Shown in pieces: positions 11,338-22,295 of a DNA stretch of 64,000 nucleotides. This DNA comes from Bacillus sp. FJAT-22090 (lineage in GTDB: Bacteria; Bacillota; Bacilli; Bacillales_A; Planococcaceae). The notes under the pieces are model-generated. The model made no database searches and had not been told where the DNA came from. It worked only from the letters and a program-made list of their open reading frames with translations. A program made the position numbers and the translations under genes. Location: assembly GCF_007676755.1 (NCBI RefSeq), contig NZ_VEBK01000006.1, forward strand, positions 97,580 to 161,579. The letters run 5' to 3'. Position 1 is the first letter of the stretch, and the number at the start of each line of letters is the position of its first letter.

Positions 11338-11363
11338 TACGGAATAGAATAAAAAAAGTTTCA
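11338..11363 (-). promoter_or_regulatory. Sigma-W type promoter of nfeD-floA
   Basis: Minus-strand TGAAAC (11358-11363), a 16-base spacer and CGTA (11338-11341) match the ECF sigma-W consensus exactly. In Bacillus subtilis the orthologous operon is in the sigma-W envelope-stress regulon. Confidence 0.88.
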
Positions 11364-11375
11364 TAAAATTAAAAT

Positions 11376-11403
11376 AAACCGAGAAAATAAATTTTCTCGG
11401 TTT
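11376..11403 (-). terminator. Terminator of rpsU
   Basis: A perfect 12-bp stem (aaaccgagaaaa / ttttctcggttt) with a very short loop lies downstream of rpsU, followed by a T-rich stretch. Confidence 0.85.
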
Positions 11404-11465
11404 ACATAATTGTAAATGTTAATCATACAGTACGTGTTTTGAACGTAGGGATGGTTGGGATTAAT

Positions 11466-11639
11466 TTACCACTTACGTTTACGTGCAGCTTCTGATTTCT
11501 TTTTACGTTTCACGCTTGGTTTTTCATAAAACTCGCGCTTTCTTACCTCTTGAATTGTACCACTTTTAGATACAGTACGTTTGAAGCGGCGAAGAGCATC
11601 TTCAAGCGATTCGTTTTTACGAACGACAGTTTTTGACAT
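11466..11639 (-). CDS. rpsU: 30S ribosomal protein S21
   Basis: S21 is a small basic protein of the 30S subunit near the mRNA exit/anti-SD region. The 57-residue product starts [20 protein letters not shown] and ends in a basic [14 protein letters not shown] tail, the standard length. A GGAGGGAGGG ribosome binding site precedes the ATG at 11639; an upstream in-frame start would add eight residues and overlap it. The gene has its own promoter and terminator. Confidence 0.97.
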   Translation of the reverse strand: MSKTVVRKNESLEDALRRFKRTVSKSGTIQEVRKREFYEKPSVKRKKKSEAARKRKW

Positions 11640-11699
11640 CTCTTTTTCCCTCCCTCCGAACACACGTCAAGCACATAACCTAGTGTTATGTACTAAAAA

Positions 11700-11728
11700 A
11701 TTATACCGTATACTTTTCACTTGGTCAA
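11700..11728 (-). promoter_or_regulatory. Sigma-A promoter of rpsU
   Basis: Minus-strand TTGACC (11723-11728), a 17-base spacer and a perfect TATAAT (11700-11705) lie about 60 bases upstream of the rpsU start. Confidence 0.88.
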
Positions 11729-11798
11729 TACTTTGACTTAAAATTTAAATTGATTTAGTATAATTTAAAATCTATACGGAAATACGCAAAGATTTAAA

Positions 11799-12470
11799 TT
11801 AATAACTAGAGTTACTTTCTAACCCTTGTACAATTTCTACTCCAGAACTTGCACCAATTCTAGTCGCTCCAGCTTCCACCATTGCTTCTAAATCTGCTAG
11901 GCTGCGTACGCCTCCCGAAGCTTTAACCCCAAGTTCTGGACCAACTGCCTCGCGCATTAATTGTACTGTTTTTACAGTAGCTCCACCAGTAGAAAAACCT
12001 GTAGAAGTTTTAACAAAATCTGCGCCCGCTTTTTTGGATAATTCACTAGCTTTTGTAATTTCTTCATCTGTTAAAAGACAAGTTTCTAAAATTACTTTCA
12101 CTATTGCTTTTCCTTTTGCAGCTTCTACAACTGCCTCAATATCTTTTTGAACTAAGTTATAATCTTGATCTTTTAATGCTCCTACATTTATAACCATATC
12201 AATTTCATCAGCACCGTTTTCAATGGCGTTTGTTGTTTCAAATGCTTTAACTGCTGATGTATTAGCACCGAGAGGGAACCCGATAACAGTGCATACTTTT
12301 ACCGGTGAATCTTTTAAAAGGTCCGCGCTCAATTTAACCCAAGTCGGGTTAACACAAACCGAGGCAAATATAGTTGTTTTTGCTTCCTCACAAAGTTTTT
12401 CAATTTGTTTTTTCGTTGCATCTTGTTTTAATAATGTATGGTCGATTAATGCTGCAATATTTTCAGTCAT
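11799..12470 (-). CDS. deoC: Deoxyribose-phosphate aldolase
   Basis: DeoC is a class I aldolase that splits 2-deoxyribose-5-phosphate into acetaldehyde and glyceraldehyde-3-phosphate in deoxynucleoside catabolism. The 223-residue protein has the Schiff-base lysine motif FVKTSTGF and the phosphate-binding GVKASGGVR motif. The ATG at 12470 is chosen over one six codons upstream because AAGGAG lies eight bases before it. It stands alone between mtaB and rpsU, which is not its place in Bacillus subtilis. Confidence 0.95.
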   Translation of the reverse strand: MTENIAALIDHTLLKQDATKKQIEKLCEEAKTTIFASVCVNPTWVKLSADLLKDSPVKVCTVIGFPLGANTSAVKAFETTNAIENGADEIDMVINVGALKDQDYNLVQKDIEAVVEAAKGKAIVKVILETCLLTDEEITKASELSKKAGADFVKTSTGFSTGGATVKTVQLMREAVGPELGVKASGGVRSLADLEAMVEAGATRIGASSGVEIVQGLESNSSY

Positions 12471-12523
12471 TAGAAAAGCTCCTTCCAAGTTGTACGTACC
12501 TCTTAATCATAATCTGAAACGAG

Positions 12524-12551
12524 AAAAAAAGCCAGTGAGAATCTCACTGAC
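12524..12551 (-). terminator. Terminator of the heat-shock/mtaB operon
   Basis: The minus-strand stem CAGTGAG / CTCACTG with a very short loop is followed by a run of seven T. It lies immediately after the mtaB stop codon. Confidence 0.82.
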
Positions 12552-13892
12552 TTATACTAACTCTTCTACTTGGTCCAATACACGTACAAATTGGCCTTCA
12601 TTATACGGATATCCAGACTTCGTAATTTTCACGCGAACTAATTTTCCGATTAAGTCTTCCGTGCCAGGGATAATAACTTTTAAATAATTATCCGTATAGC
12701 CTTCATATAAATTAGATGTTGAATCTAGTTTATATTTTTCTTCAGGAATAATCTCTAATACTTCTCCTTCAAAACGAGAAGCATACTCTACAGCAAGTTG
12801 ATCGTTTAATGTGATTAATCGATGAACCCGTTCATTTTTTATTTCTTCCTCTACTTGATCTTCCATTCTAGCTGCTGGAGTACCAGTACGTTTAGAATAA
12901 GGGAAAACATGAAGCTCAGAAAATCTTTGGTTGCGAATAAAGTTATACGTTTCCATAAACTCTTCTTCTGTTTCACCAGGAAAGCCAACAATTACATCCG
13001 ATGTGATGGCTAAATCGGGAAGTGCTTCTCTTAAGCGATCTAATCGATTTGCAAAAAACTCCATCGTATATTTTCTGCGCATTCTTTTTAAAACAGTATC
13101 TGAACCCGATTGAATTGGAATGTGTAAATGTCTTACAACAATTTTAGAGTCTCTTAAAACATCGATTACTTCATCCGATAATTGACTCGCTTCGATGGAA
13201 CTAATACGTAAACGTTTCAAGCCTTTTACTTTTGATTCTATATCTCGCAAAAGTTGAGCCAAATTATAATCTTTTAAGTCTTCTCCGTACCCACCAGTAT
13301 GTATACCAGTTAAGACGATTTCTAAATAACCGGCATCTACAAGTTGTTGTGCTTGTCGAACAACTTCCTCTGGATCTCTAGAGCGCATTAAGCCACGAGC
13401 CCATGGAATAATACAAAATGTACAGAAATTATTACAGCCTTCTTGGATTTTTAAGGAAGCACGTGTACGGTCGGTAAAAGCTGGAACATCTAATTCTTCG
13501 TATACACGGTTTTTCATAATATTACCGACTGCATTAATCGGTTTACGTTCCTTTTTATACTCCTCGATATAGCCTAACAATTTCGTACGTTCCTGTGTTC
13601 CCACTACAATATCTACCCCTGGAATTGCCATAATTTCAGCGGGGGAAGTTTGTGCGTAGCATCCAGTTACACAAATAACGGCATCTGGGTTTTGGCGCAC
13701 TGCACGTCTAATCACTTGTCGGCTTTTTTTATCGCCAGTATTTGTTACAGTACATGTATTTATCACATATACGTCTGATTGTTTTTCAAAATCGGTACGA
13801 TCATAGCCATTTTCTTTAAATAATTGCCATATAGCCTCTGTTTCATAGTGGTTAACTTTACAGCCTAATGTATGGAATGCAACGGATGACAA
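12552..13892 (-). CDS. mtaB: tRNA t6A37 methylthiotransferase MtaB
   Basis: MtaB is a radical-SAM enzyme that converts t6A to ms2t6A at position 37 of tRNAs reading ANN codons. The 446-residue protein has the N-terminal UPF0004 domain with its cluster cysteines (C11, C47, C78). The radical-SAM motif CNNFCTFC follows (C153, C157, C160), and there is a C-terminal TRAM-like domain. The start is TTG, with AGAGGTG seven bases upstream. It ends the operon that begins with hrcA. Confidence 0.95.
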   Translation of the reverse strand: MSSVAFHTLGCKVNHYETEAIWQLFKENGYDRTDFEKQSDVYVINTCTVTNTGDKKSRQVIRRAVRQNPDAVICVTGCYAQTSPAEIMAIPGVDIVVGTQERTKLLGYIEEYKKERKPINAVGNIMKNRVYEELDVPAFTDRTRASLKIQEGCNNFCTFCIIPWARGLMRSRDPEEVVRQAQQLVDAGYLEIVLTGIHTGGYGEDLKDYNLAQLLRDIESKVKGLKRLRISSIEASQLSDEVIDVLRDSKIVVRHLHIPIQSGSDTVLKRMRRKYTMEFFANRLDRLREALPDLAITSDVIVGFPGETEEEFMETYNFIRNQRFSELHVFPYSKRTGTPAARMEDQVEEEIKNERVHRLITLNDQLAVEYASRFEGEVLEIIPEEKYKLDSTSNLYEGYTDNYLKVIIPGTEDLIGKLVRVKITKSGYPYNEGQFVRVLDQVEELV

Positions 13893-13907
13893 GTCCTCAC
13901 ACCTCTT

Positions 13908-14648
13908 TCATTCATATTCATAGGAAATCGCAGCAAGCGCATATAACGGTGCTGTTTCAGTTCGTAAAATCCTCGGTCCAAGTGCAATAGGTTGAAATTC
14001 ATTTTCAAGCAGTAGTTGTACTTCTTGTCGTTCTAGTCCACCTTCTGGACCGAATACGATTAGTATCGATTGTTTATCATACACCTTTTTTAATTGGTCG
14101 GCAAATCTTTGTCGCTCTGAAAGCTTGGCATCTTCCTCGTCTGCAACAAATTTAACATCGTAGGATTTGGAAATGTCCAATAGCTCCTGTAAAGTAACAG
14201 GTTTATGTATTTGCGGTATAAAGTTTCGATGTGATTGTTCTGCAGCTTCTTTTGCAATTTTTTGTAACCGTGTTATTTTTTTTTCGTTTTTTTGCTTGTC
14301 CCATTTTACAATAGATCGTTTCGCTTCAAACGGGTAAAGTGTATGCATGCCCAGCTCTGTTGCTTTCTGGGTTATCAATTCTAGCTTATCCCCTTTTGGA
14401 AGCCCACAAACGATGGAGACTTTTACCGGCAATTCAGTAGATTGACCATGTATTTTTTGTATGCGCAAACGAACTATTTGGGATGTCCCTTCAACGATAG
14501 CCATTGTATAAGTTTGGCCTTCAGATACTACATAAACTTCGTCACCAGGTGACATGCGCATCACTTGAATCATATGATGCGCATCATCACCACTAATCGT
14601 TATTGTATTATTTTCTTGGATTGGTTCATTCGTAAAGTAACGTTGCAT
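13908..14648 (-). CDS. rsmE: 16S rRNA m3U1498 methyltransferase RsmE
   Basis: RsmE methylates N3 of U1498 in helix 44 of 16S rRNA. The 246-residue protein has an N-terminal PUA-like domain (about 1-70) and a C-terminal SPOUT (trefoil-knot) domain. The SAM-binding segments FGPEGGLE and LGPRILRTETAPLYAL are visible. It lies between prmA and mtaB, as in Bacillus subtilis (yqeU). Confidence 0.95.
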   Translation of the reverse strand: MQRYFTNEPIQENNTITISGDDAHHMIQVMRMSPGDEVYVVSEGQTYTMAIVEGTSQIVRLRIQKIHGQSTELPVKVSIVCGLPKGDKLELITQKATELGMHTLYPFEAKRSIVKWDKQKNEKKITRLQKIAKEAAEQSHRNFIPQIHKPVTLQELLDISKSYDVKFVADEEDAKLSERQRFADQLKKVYDKQSILIVFGPEGGLERQEVQLLLENEFQPIALGPRILRTETAPLYALAAISYEYE

Positions 14649-14661
14649 GAAGAGAATCTCC

Positions 14662-15615
14662 TTACTTAACTGGTTTTTTTGAAATGATTGTTACCCAGTC
14701 TTCCATCATCATCACTTCTTCGATTTCAAATCCTGCTTGTAGCAAGGAATTTCGAACATCTTCTTTTTTCGTTGCTATAATACCGGAAGTGATAAATAGT
14801 CCGCCATCTTTCACGATAGAATATGCATCATTCGTAAAGGTCATAATAATCTCTGCTAATATATTCGCAACAACAATATCCGCCTGTTCCTTCACATTAT
14901 CTAGCAAATTACCATGTGTAACTTGTACGACATCCTCTACTTTATTTAATGCAATGTTTTCTTTGGCAGATTTAACTGCTACTTCGTCCAAATCTAGTGC
15001 ATGAATGGAAGTAGCCCCTAACTTTGCGGCTCCAATAGATAGTACGCCAGAACCTGTGCCGACATCTATTAGTGTAAAAGATGGTTGCACTGTTTTTTCA
15101 AGTGCTTGTAAGCACATAACAGTGGTAGGATGAGTTCCTGTTCCGAAAGCCATACCAGGATCTAATTCGATGATCAATTCATCTGAATTTACCCGTTCAT
15201 ATTCTTCCCAAGTTGGGACAATTGTAAAACGATTTGATATTTTTACTGGATGATAATATTTTTTCCAGGCAGTAGCCCAGTCTTCTTCATCTACTTCTTG
15301 TACAGTTACTCTATTATGACCAAGATCGATATTAAAGTTTTGTAAGTTGTTAATCGCAAGTTTGATCTCTTCCACTGTTTCCAATAGAAAACTAGTTTCG
15401 GCTAAATAAGCTTTTACACGTACCCCATCTACCGGAAAATCATCTGGATTCAAACTATAGATTTCTCCAAACACATCTTCTCTTTCTCTTAATAATTCTT
15501 CTGAGTCTTCAATTACTACTCCACTAGCACCCGCCTCATGCAAAATATTACTTATTGCTTCGACCGCTTCATTCGTAGTATGGATGGATAGTTCGGACCA
15601 TTTCACTTGCGCCAA
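14662..15615 (-). CDS. prmA: Ribosomal protein L11 methyltransferase
   Basis: PrmA trimethylates ribosomal protein L11. The 317-residue protein has an N-terminal substrate-recognition domain (about 1-80) and a class I SAM-dependent domain with [18 protein letters not shown] (about 175-195) and [10 protein letters not shown]. The length is as expected. It follows dnaJ by only a few bases in the heat-shock operon. Confidence 0.95.
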   Translation of the reverse strand: MAQVKWSELSIHTTNEAVEAISNILHEAGASGVVIEDSEELLREREDVFGEIYSLNPDDFPVDGVRVKAYLAETSFLLETVEEIKLAINNLQNFNIDLGHNRVTVQEVDEEDWATAWKKYYHPVKISNRFTIVPTWEEYERVNSDELIIELDPGMAFGTGTHPTTVMCLQALEKTVQPSFTLIDVGTGSGVLSIGAAKLGATSIHALDLDEVAVKSAKENIALNKVEDVVQVTHGNLLDNVKEQADIVVANILAEIIMTFTNDAYSIVKDGGLFITSGIIATKKEDVRNSLLQAGFEIEEVMMMEDWVTIISKKPVK

Positions 15616-15620
15616 CTCCT

Positions 15621-16742
15621 TTATTCGCCTTTTATCGTTCTTTTGATTTTGTCAAATAATGAACTGCCTTGCTCTTCTGGGATGTCTCCGCTGATTTCTG
15701 CGAATTCACGTAGTAATTGTTTTTGTTTTTCCGTTAGCTTCTTCGGTGTTACAACTTTAACAATTACATGCTGGTCTCCTGTACCATAACCGTGGACATT
15801 TTTTACCCCTTTTCCTTTTAAACGGAATTTCGTTTGAGATTGAGTTCCAGCAGGAATTTTTAGTTTCACTTTTCCTTGAACGGTTGGTACTTCGATTTCA
15901 TCACCTAGCGCTGCTTGGGCAAAAGTTAATGGCAACTCGTAGTAAATATCATCACCATCACGTTCAAACCGTGGATCTGCTTTTACGCGGAATACGATAT
16001 ATAAGTCTCCAGCAGGACCGCCATTCACCCCTGGTTCCCCTTGCCCACTTACACGAAGTTGTTGACCATCGTCCACACCTGCAGGAATCGTCACTTTAAT
16101 TTTTTTGCGTTTATTAACTGAACCTTTACCGTGACAAGTTGAACATTTTTCTTTAATGATTTTCCCAGTACCTTCACAGTAATGACAAGCACGTTTTGTT
16201 TGAATACGACCAAATGGTGTATCTTGTGTCACATTCACTTGGCCTTGGCCATTACAATGCGAACATTTCTCTGGATGAGTTCCAGGTTTAGCGCCTGTTC
16301 CAGAACATGTGTCACATGTTTCTTCTTTTGCTATTTCAATTTCTTTTTCCTTACCAAATACGGCTTCTTCAAACTCAATAGTCATTGAGTACTGAAGGTC
16401 ATTTCCTTTTCTTGGGGCATTAGGATCGCGTCTTCTCGAACCACCGCCTCCTCCGAAAAACGAGCTGAAAATATCTTCGAAACCGAAGCCATCTCCGCCA
16501 CCAAATCCACCAAAGCCTTGGTTAGGACCCGCATGACCAAATTGATCATACTGTGAGCGTTTTTGTTCATCACTTAACACTTCATATGCTTCGGAAATTT
16601 CCTTGAATTTGTCTTCTGCACCAGCTTCTTTATTGATATCTGGATGGTACTGTTTAGAAAGTTTTCGATATGCTTTTTTTATCTCATCTTGAGAAGCGCC
16701 TTTTGCTACACCAAGCACCTCATAATAATCACGTTTATCCAT
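15621..16742 (-). CDS. dnaJ: Chaperone DnaJ (Hsp40)
   Basis: DnaJ delivers substrates to DnaK and stimulates its ATPase. The 373-residue protein has the J domain with HPD at 33-35 and a Gly/Phe-rich linker (about 70-105). Four CxxCxGxG zinc repeats span about 145-210, followed by the C-terminal substrate-binding domains. It lies downstream of dnaK after a 147-base gap that contains a weak hairpin. Confidence 0.97.
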   Translation of the reverse strand: MDKRDYYEVLGVAKGASQDEIKKAYRKLSKQYHPDINKEAGAEDKFKEISEAYEVLSDEQKRSQYDQFGHAGPNQGFGGFGGGDGFGFEDIFSSFFGGGGGSRRRDPNAPRKGNDLQYSMTIEFEEAVFGKEKEIEIAKEETCDTCSGTGAKPGTHPEKCSHCNGQGQVNVTQDTPFGRIQTKRACHYCEGTGKIIKEKCSTCHGKGSVNKRKKIKVTIPAGVDDGQQLRVSGQGEPGVNGGPAGDLYIVFRVKADPRFERDGDDIYYELPLTFAQAALGDEIEVPTVQGKVKLKIPAGTQSQTKFRLKGKGVKNVHGYGTGDQHVIVKVVTPKKLTEKQKQLLREFAEISGDIPEEQGSSLFDKIKRTIKGE

Positions 16743-16843
16743 TGTTCACTCTCCTGCTCTGTTAAACTGCACGTAAAAACTATTGTAACACGTATAAATA
16801 ATCTAGTCTAAACAGTTACAAATATGGAAGCCTAGACGTAAGA

Positions 16844-16876
16844 AAAGCCAAAGCCGATTACGGTCTTTGACTTTTC
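16844..16876 (-). terminator. Hairpin between dnaK and dnaJ
   Basis: A minus-strand imperfect stem (AAAGTCAAAGACCG with CGGCTTTGGCTTTT) follows dnaK. It resembles a partial terminator or processing hairpin that would lower dnaJ expression relative to dnaK. The mismatches keep confidence moderate. Confidence 0.5.
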
Positions 16877-16889
16877 CTTACCGACTAAC

Positions 16890-18734
<1,845 letters not shown>

Positions 18735-18803
18735 CTAATTTGTAACTGAGCACAGTAATTATTTTATAGTATCTATGAATGCTTCCTTCAAATTGGTAGA
18801 AAG

Positions 18804-19352
18804 TTATTCGTTTACTTTCACCATCGATGGACGAAGAATTCTATCTTTTAACTTATACCCTTTTTGTAATTCTTGAAGCACGATCCCCGACTCTTTCGTA
18901 TCGTCTTGTTCTTGCATCACAGCTTGATGAAAGTTTGGATCGAACGGAACGCCTTCTGCTTCAATAGGTTCAAGGCCTTCTTTAGAAACCGCATCTAGTA
19001 AAGATCGATATACCATTTCTACACCCTTTGCTAAAGAAGCAGCCTCTTCAGAAGTCGCTTCGACTGCTAAAGCGCGTTCGAAATTATCCAGCACTGGCAA
19101 AATGTCTGTTAAAAGAGACTGAGCGCGGTATTTATAATCCGCTTCTTTGTCTAATTGAACTCGACGCTTATAATTTTCAAAATCTGCACGAAAGCGAATC
19201 GCCTTGTCTTGTTCTTCTTCTAGCTGTTGTTTTAGAAGTGTGACCTCGTCGATTTCTTCCGTCACTTCCTCAACTGTTTCAGCTTGTTCTACATGCTCTT
19301 CTAAGTTTTCAGTTTCTAGTTCTTCTACAATCTCATCTTTTTTTTCTGTCAT
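18804..19352 (-). CDS. grpE: Nucleotide exchange factor GrpE
   Basis: GrpE releases ADP from DnaK. The 182-residue protein has an acidic disordered N-terminus, a long helical region (about 40-105) and the C-terminal beta domain ending KGYKLKDRILRPSMVKV. The ATG at 19352 is preferred over an in-frame TTG nine bases upstream because that TTG lies almost on top of the AAGGAG ribosome binding site. Confidence 0.96.
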   Translation of the reverse strand: MTEKKDEIVEELETENLEEHVEQAETVEEVTEEIDEVTLLKQQLEEEQDKAIRFRADFENYKRRVQLDKEADYKYRAQSLLTDILPVLDNFERALAVEATSEEAASLAKGVEMVYRSLLDAVSKEGLEPIEAEGVPFDPNFHQAVMQEQDDTKESGIVLQELQKGYKLKDRILRPSMVKVNE

Positions 19353-19367
19353 TCCTAGCAACTCTCC

Positions 19368-20405
19368 TTATCCATGGGGGCCATGTAAAATTCTCGACAA
19401 TTCTCTCGATAAATCGCCACTCATCACATCTAGCAATGAAACAACACGTCTGTAATCCATCCGAGTAGGCCCAATAATAGCAATCGAACCCATTTGTTCC
19501 GCTCCAATTTCATAGGAAGCTGTTATGATACTACAGTCTTCCATAGCTAGATGGTTGTTTTCAGAACCGATACGAATTTGAATCCCCTTTTTATCTAAAT
19601 GAAATAATCCAGGCATTTGATTTACATGATCCATCCAGTACATGATACTTCGTGCTTTTTCTACATCATTAAATTCCGGTTGATTTAACAGTTGCATTTT
19701 CCCACCGTAGTAAACTTTATCTTCATGTTCTATTGTCATTGCTTTGTTTAATGATCCAAACAAGTCATTCAAACGGCCATTATTTTGACGTACAACAGCT
19801 AATGTGACAGCTTCTAATTTTGCAGGCAGTTCATGTAAATGAACACCTACTAAACGTTCGTTAATCAAATTGACCATTCGTTCAATATCCGATGCGCTAA
19901 AGTTTTCAGGTATGGAAAATACACGGTTTTCTACATGTCCACTATCTGTCACAATAATAGCGACAGCGGAATCATCCGTTAATGGTACAACGGAAAACCG
20001 CTTGACACGATGTTTTCTCACATCTAAGCCTAACATAATAGAGGTATAATTCGTTAGTTCGGACAAAATTGCCGCAGATTTTCGAATTATTTGTTCCGTC
20101 TCTACCATTCGTTCTTCAAAAATAGAGCGAATTTGTTTAATCTCGTTTTTGGATATCCGTTGGGGAGTTAACATATTGTCTACATAATAACGATAGCCTT
20201 TTTGTGAAGGCACACGACCAGACGAAGTATGTGTTTTTTCTAAAAAGCCCATTTCTTCTAAATCCGCCATTTCATTTCGAATAGTAGCAGGACTAAATGG
20301 AACTTCCTCCTTTTTCGAAAGCTGACGAGATCCAACTGGTTGAGCGGTTTCGATAAAATCATCTACCGTTACTTGCAATATTAATAATTGCCTGTTAGTT
20401 AGCAT
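19368..20405 (-). CDS. hrcA: Heat-inducible transcription repressor HrcA
   Basis: HrcA represses class I heat-shock genes by binding CIRCE and is kept active by the GroE chaperonin. The 345-residue protein starts MLTNRQLLILQV with an N-terminal winged helix (GSRQLSKKEEVPFSPATIRN). Dimerisation and GAF-like domains follow. The ATG at 20405 has AGAGGTGA five bases upstream. It is the first gene of the hrcA-grpE-dnaK-dnaJ-prmA-rsmE-mtaB operon and is autoregulated through the operator at 20420-20446. Confidence 0.97.
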   Translation of the reverse strand: MLTNRQLLILQVTVDDFIETAQPVGSRQLSKKEEVPFSPATIRNEMADLEEMGFLEKTHTSSGRVPSQKGYRYYVDNMLTPQRISKNEIKQIRSIFEERMVETEQIIRKSAAILSELTNYTSIMLGLDVRKHRVKRFSVVPLTDDSAVAIIVTDSGHVENRVFSIPENFSASDIERMVNLINERLVGVHLHELPAKLEAVTLAVVRQNNGRLNDLFGSLNKAMTIEHEDKVYYGGKMQLLNQPEFNDVEKARSIMYWMDHVNQMPGLFHLDKKGIQIRIGSENNHLAMEDCSIITASYEIGAEQMGSIAIIGPTRMDYRRVVSLLDVMSGDLSRELSRILHGPHG

Positions 20406-20419
20406 GACTATCACCTCTG

Positions 20420-20446
20420 TTAGCACTCGTTAATAGAGAGTGCTAA
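20420..20446. promoter_or_regulatory. CIRCE operator (HrcA binding site)
   Basis: A perfect inverted repeat TTAGCACTC-N9-GAGTGCTAA lies between the hrcA promoter and its start codon, the classic position for HrcA repression. Confidence 0.98.
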
Positions 20447-20459
20447 TACTTATATAGAA

Positions 20460-20488
20460 AATTTATCAAATCTCTAGAGAACTGTCAA
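20460..20488 (-). promoter_or_regulatory. Sigma-A promoter of the hrcA operon
   Basis: A perfect minus-strand -35 TTGACA (20483-20488), a 17-base spacer and -10 TAAATT (20460-20465) lie just upstream of CIRCE, so the operator covers the transcription start region. Confidence 0.87.
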
Positions 20489-20497
20489 TGATAAAGC

Positions 20498-21634
20498 TTA
20501 GCTTTTAAGAAAATATTGAAAAACTTCATTTCCGACAAAACGTCCACGGTGTGTAAGCTTGATAAAACCATTTGCAATAGTAACGAACTCTTTTTCTAAG
20601 AGCTCTTCAATTTCGTTTCCGTAGACCTCTTGTAAGGGCTGTCCATATCTTTGTTCGAAACGACTCAATGAGACACCTTCATTTTTCCGTAGACCTAAAA
20701 ACATTTCTTCTTCCATTTTTTCGACTGGTGAAACTTCTTTTTGCATCATGATAGGTTTTTCATTTTGTTCGATTGTATCCATATATTTTTTTAATGGCCC
20801 GTGATTGGAGTACCGAACACTCTTTAAATACCCATGTGCTCCCGCTCCAAATCCAATATATTCATCATTGTTCCAATAGAGCAAATTATGTTTTGACTCT
20901 TTTCCATTATGCGAAAAATTGCTAATTTCGTATTGTGAATAACCATTTCGCATCATCTCATCCATCAAATAACTATACATTTCGGCTTCTAAGTCTTCTC
21001 CCGGCAATGAAAGTTTCCCTTTGGATAATAAATTGTAAAAAATAGTTTTTGGTTCGACTAACAAAGAATATGCCGAAATATGGGGAATTTTTAAGCGAAA
21101 TGCTTCTTGGAGAGAGATTTTCCACTGTTCCATCGTTTGATTCGGCAATCCATACATAAGATCAATACTAATAGACGGAAAATCCGTTTGTTTTGCATAT
21201 TCAATCACTTCATAAACATGTTCATTGGAATGTGTTCTTCCAAGCACTTTTAGCAATTCCTGGTCAAACGTCTGCACCCCCATACTTAATCGGTTTACAC
21301 CATATTTACGCATAAGCTGCATCTTTTCAAGCGTTAATTCATCTGGATTTGCTTCCGATGTAAATTCAACAACATGCTTCATTGGTATATGTAGATGAAT
21401 TAATGTAAATAAACGATCCAATTGCTCAACAGATAAAGAAGTCGGTGTTCCACCACCGATGAATACTGTTTCAATGGATGCTTCTTTTAAATCATTTGTC
21501 CATAAAGCCATTTCTTTACCGAGCGATTCAATATATTCATCTACTGGTTGATTATGAAAAAAGAATTTATTGAAATCACAGTAATTGCAGATTTGATGAC
21601 AAAAAGGAATATGAATATATACACCTCGTACCAT
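20498..21634 (-). CDS. hemW: Radical SAM haem chaperone HemW
   Basis: HemW is a HemN-like radical-SAM protein that binds haem and is thought to insert it into target proteins rather than act as coproporphyrinogen dehydrogenase. The 378-residue protein has the cluster motif CHQICNYC (C12, C16, C19), the GGGTPT motif and a C-terminal HemN domain. In Bacillus subtilis it sits directly between lepA and hrcA. Here a 1.4-kb accessory segment separates it from lepA. Confidence 0.94.
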   Translation of the reverse strand: MVRGVYIHIPFCHQICNYCDFNKFFFHNQPVDEYIESLGKEMALWTNDLKEASIETVFIGGGTPTSLSVEQLDRLFTLIHLHIPMKHVVEFTSEANPDELTLEKMQLMRKYGVNRLSMGVQTFDQELLKVLGRTHSNEHVYEVIEYAKQTDFPSISIDLMYGLPNQTMEQWKISLQEAFRLKIPHISAYSLLVEPKTIFYNLLSKGKLSLPGEDLEAEMYSYLMDEMMRNGYSQYEISNFSHNGKESKHNLLYWNNDEYIGFGAGAHGYLKSVRYSNHGPLKKYMDTIEQNEKPIMMQKEVSPVEKMEEEMFLGLRKNEGVSLSRFEQRYGQPLQEVYGNEIEELLEKEFVTIANGFIKLTHRGRFVGNEVFQYFLKS

Positions 21635-21694
21635 AATTATTCCTACTCTCTATATAGAAAAAAGGAGGCTATAATTCCATTGCCCCCTACCTTC

Positions 21695-21726
21695 TGTTTA
21701 TTTATTCGGCTAGTCCATCTTCAGTA
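21695..21726. repeat. Direct repeat of the lepA 3' end, left copy (candidate attachment site)
   Basis: This 32-base stretch matches 23047-23078 at 31 of 32 positions. The right copy spans the real lepA stop codon and last codons. Paired direct repeats of a gene's 3' end bracketing an accessory segment are the usual footprint of site-specific integration. Confidence 0.75.
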
Positions 21727-21742
21727 AAGATATGAAAGCTTT
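21703..21742 (-). pseudogene. Displaced lepA 3'-end fragment
   Basis: Read on the minus strand, this encodes KAFISLLKMD, a stop, then PNK and a stop. The end of intact LepA is [14 protein letters not shown]. Similarity extends past the 32-base repeat into sequence that has diverged, so it looks like an older lepA tail displaced by insertion or carried in by the element. It is too short to be functional. Confidence 0.65.
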
Positions 21743-21830
21743 TAATGGGTAAGTCGTTCCTCATTGTAGTTTAACGGTTTTTAGTTTTACTTGCAAACCT
21801 TTATCATATGTATGTTTATAGTAGTTTAAT

Positions 21831-21968
21831 TCAAATATTATTACTCTTTATGTATATGTATTGTTTGTAAAGAACAGCGTGCAGGCCGTTCATATCTTTT
21901 TCGACTAATGGTGCTATTTTAGTTTTAGTTCTTCCAATTAATTTTAGTACATCCCTTAAAACTAATTT
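21831..21968 (-). pseudogene. Possible decayed gene fragment inside the lepA-hemW island
   Basis: A 45-codon stop-free stretch lies between a stop and a terminal TGA, with no ATG, GTG or TTG near its start and no ribosome binding site. The translation (LRDVLKLIGRTKTKIAPLVE and EKDMNGLHAVLYKQYIYI) has protein-like composition. It lies after the terminator of the peptide genes, so it is probably a remnant. Chance openness cannot be excluded. Confidence 0.3.
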
Positions 21969-21978
21969 TCAAACGAAG

Positions 21979-22002
21979 TAAAAGCACCTCCGAAGAGATG
22001 CT
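21979..22002 (-). terminator. Terminator of the secreted-peptide genes (UUCG loop)
   Basis: The minus-strand stem AGCATCTC / GAGGTGCT (one G-U pair) closes a TTCG tetraloop and is followed by TTTTAC. It lies 40 bases after the first peptide gene. Confidence 0.8.
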
Positions 22003-22041
22003 TCCTCCATTTGTTTAGATATATAAATATTAAAAGTTGTA

Positions 22042-22212
22042 TTATGGAGCAATTAGACAAGGGGCTTTAGTGCACACTGGTGGCTTAGGGCTCGAACCAC
22101 CACCATCACCTATTGGTACTGGTAATGAGAATGCAGCACCTGCACCGCTAGCAAAAGACAAACTTAGCAATAAAACAGCAAAAATAGATAACAATGATTT
22201 TTTCTTTTTCAT
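22042..22212 (-). CDS. Small secreted peptide precursor A (56 aa, Pro-rich, CxxxxC)
   Basis: The gene was found by reading the minus strand directly. The 56-residue product has a clear signal peptide: MKKKKS, then a hydrophobic core (about 7-20) and the small-residue run ASGAGA, with cleavage likely near residue 26. The mature part is about 30 residues, with PIGDGGGSSPKPP followed by VCTKAPCLIAP. A strong GGAGG lies nine bases before the ATG. It is a paralogue of the neighbouring gene at 22296 and shares its terminator. I do not recognise the family. A signalling, antimicrobial or adhesion peptide is possible but unproven. Confidence 0.8.
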   Translation of the reverse strand: MKKKKSLLSIFAVLLLSLSFASGAGAAFSLPVPIGDGGGSSPKPPVCTKAPCLIAP

Positions 22213-22295
22213 AATCTAATTCCTCCATTTTCCGCATTTTTTGATATTTTCTAAGTACATAGAATAAATTCTTTGAAGAATGATTTTAAACGCAA

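Noticed and set aside
12223-12687. 154-codon plus-strand ORF opposite deoC and mtaB
   Set aside because: It spans two real genes and a terminator on the opposite strand and has no start signal.
22037-22219. Plus-strand ORF over the secreted-peptide gene
   Set aside because: It is antisense to the peptide gene at 22042-22212, which has a signal peptide and a strong ribosome binding site; the plus-strand frame has neither.
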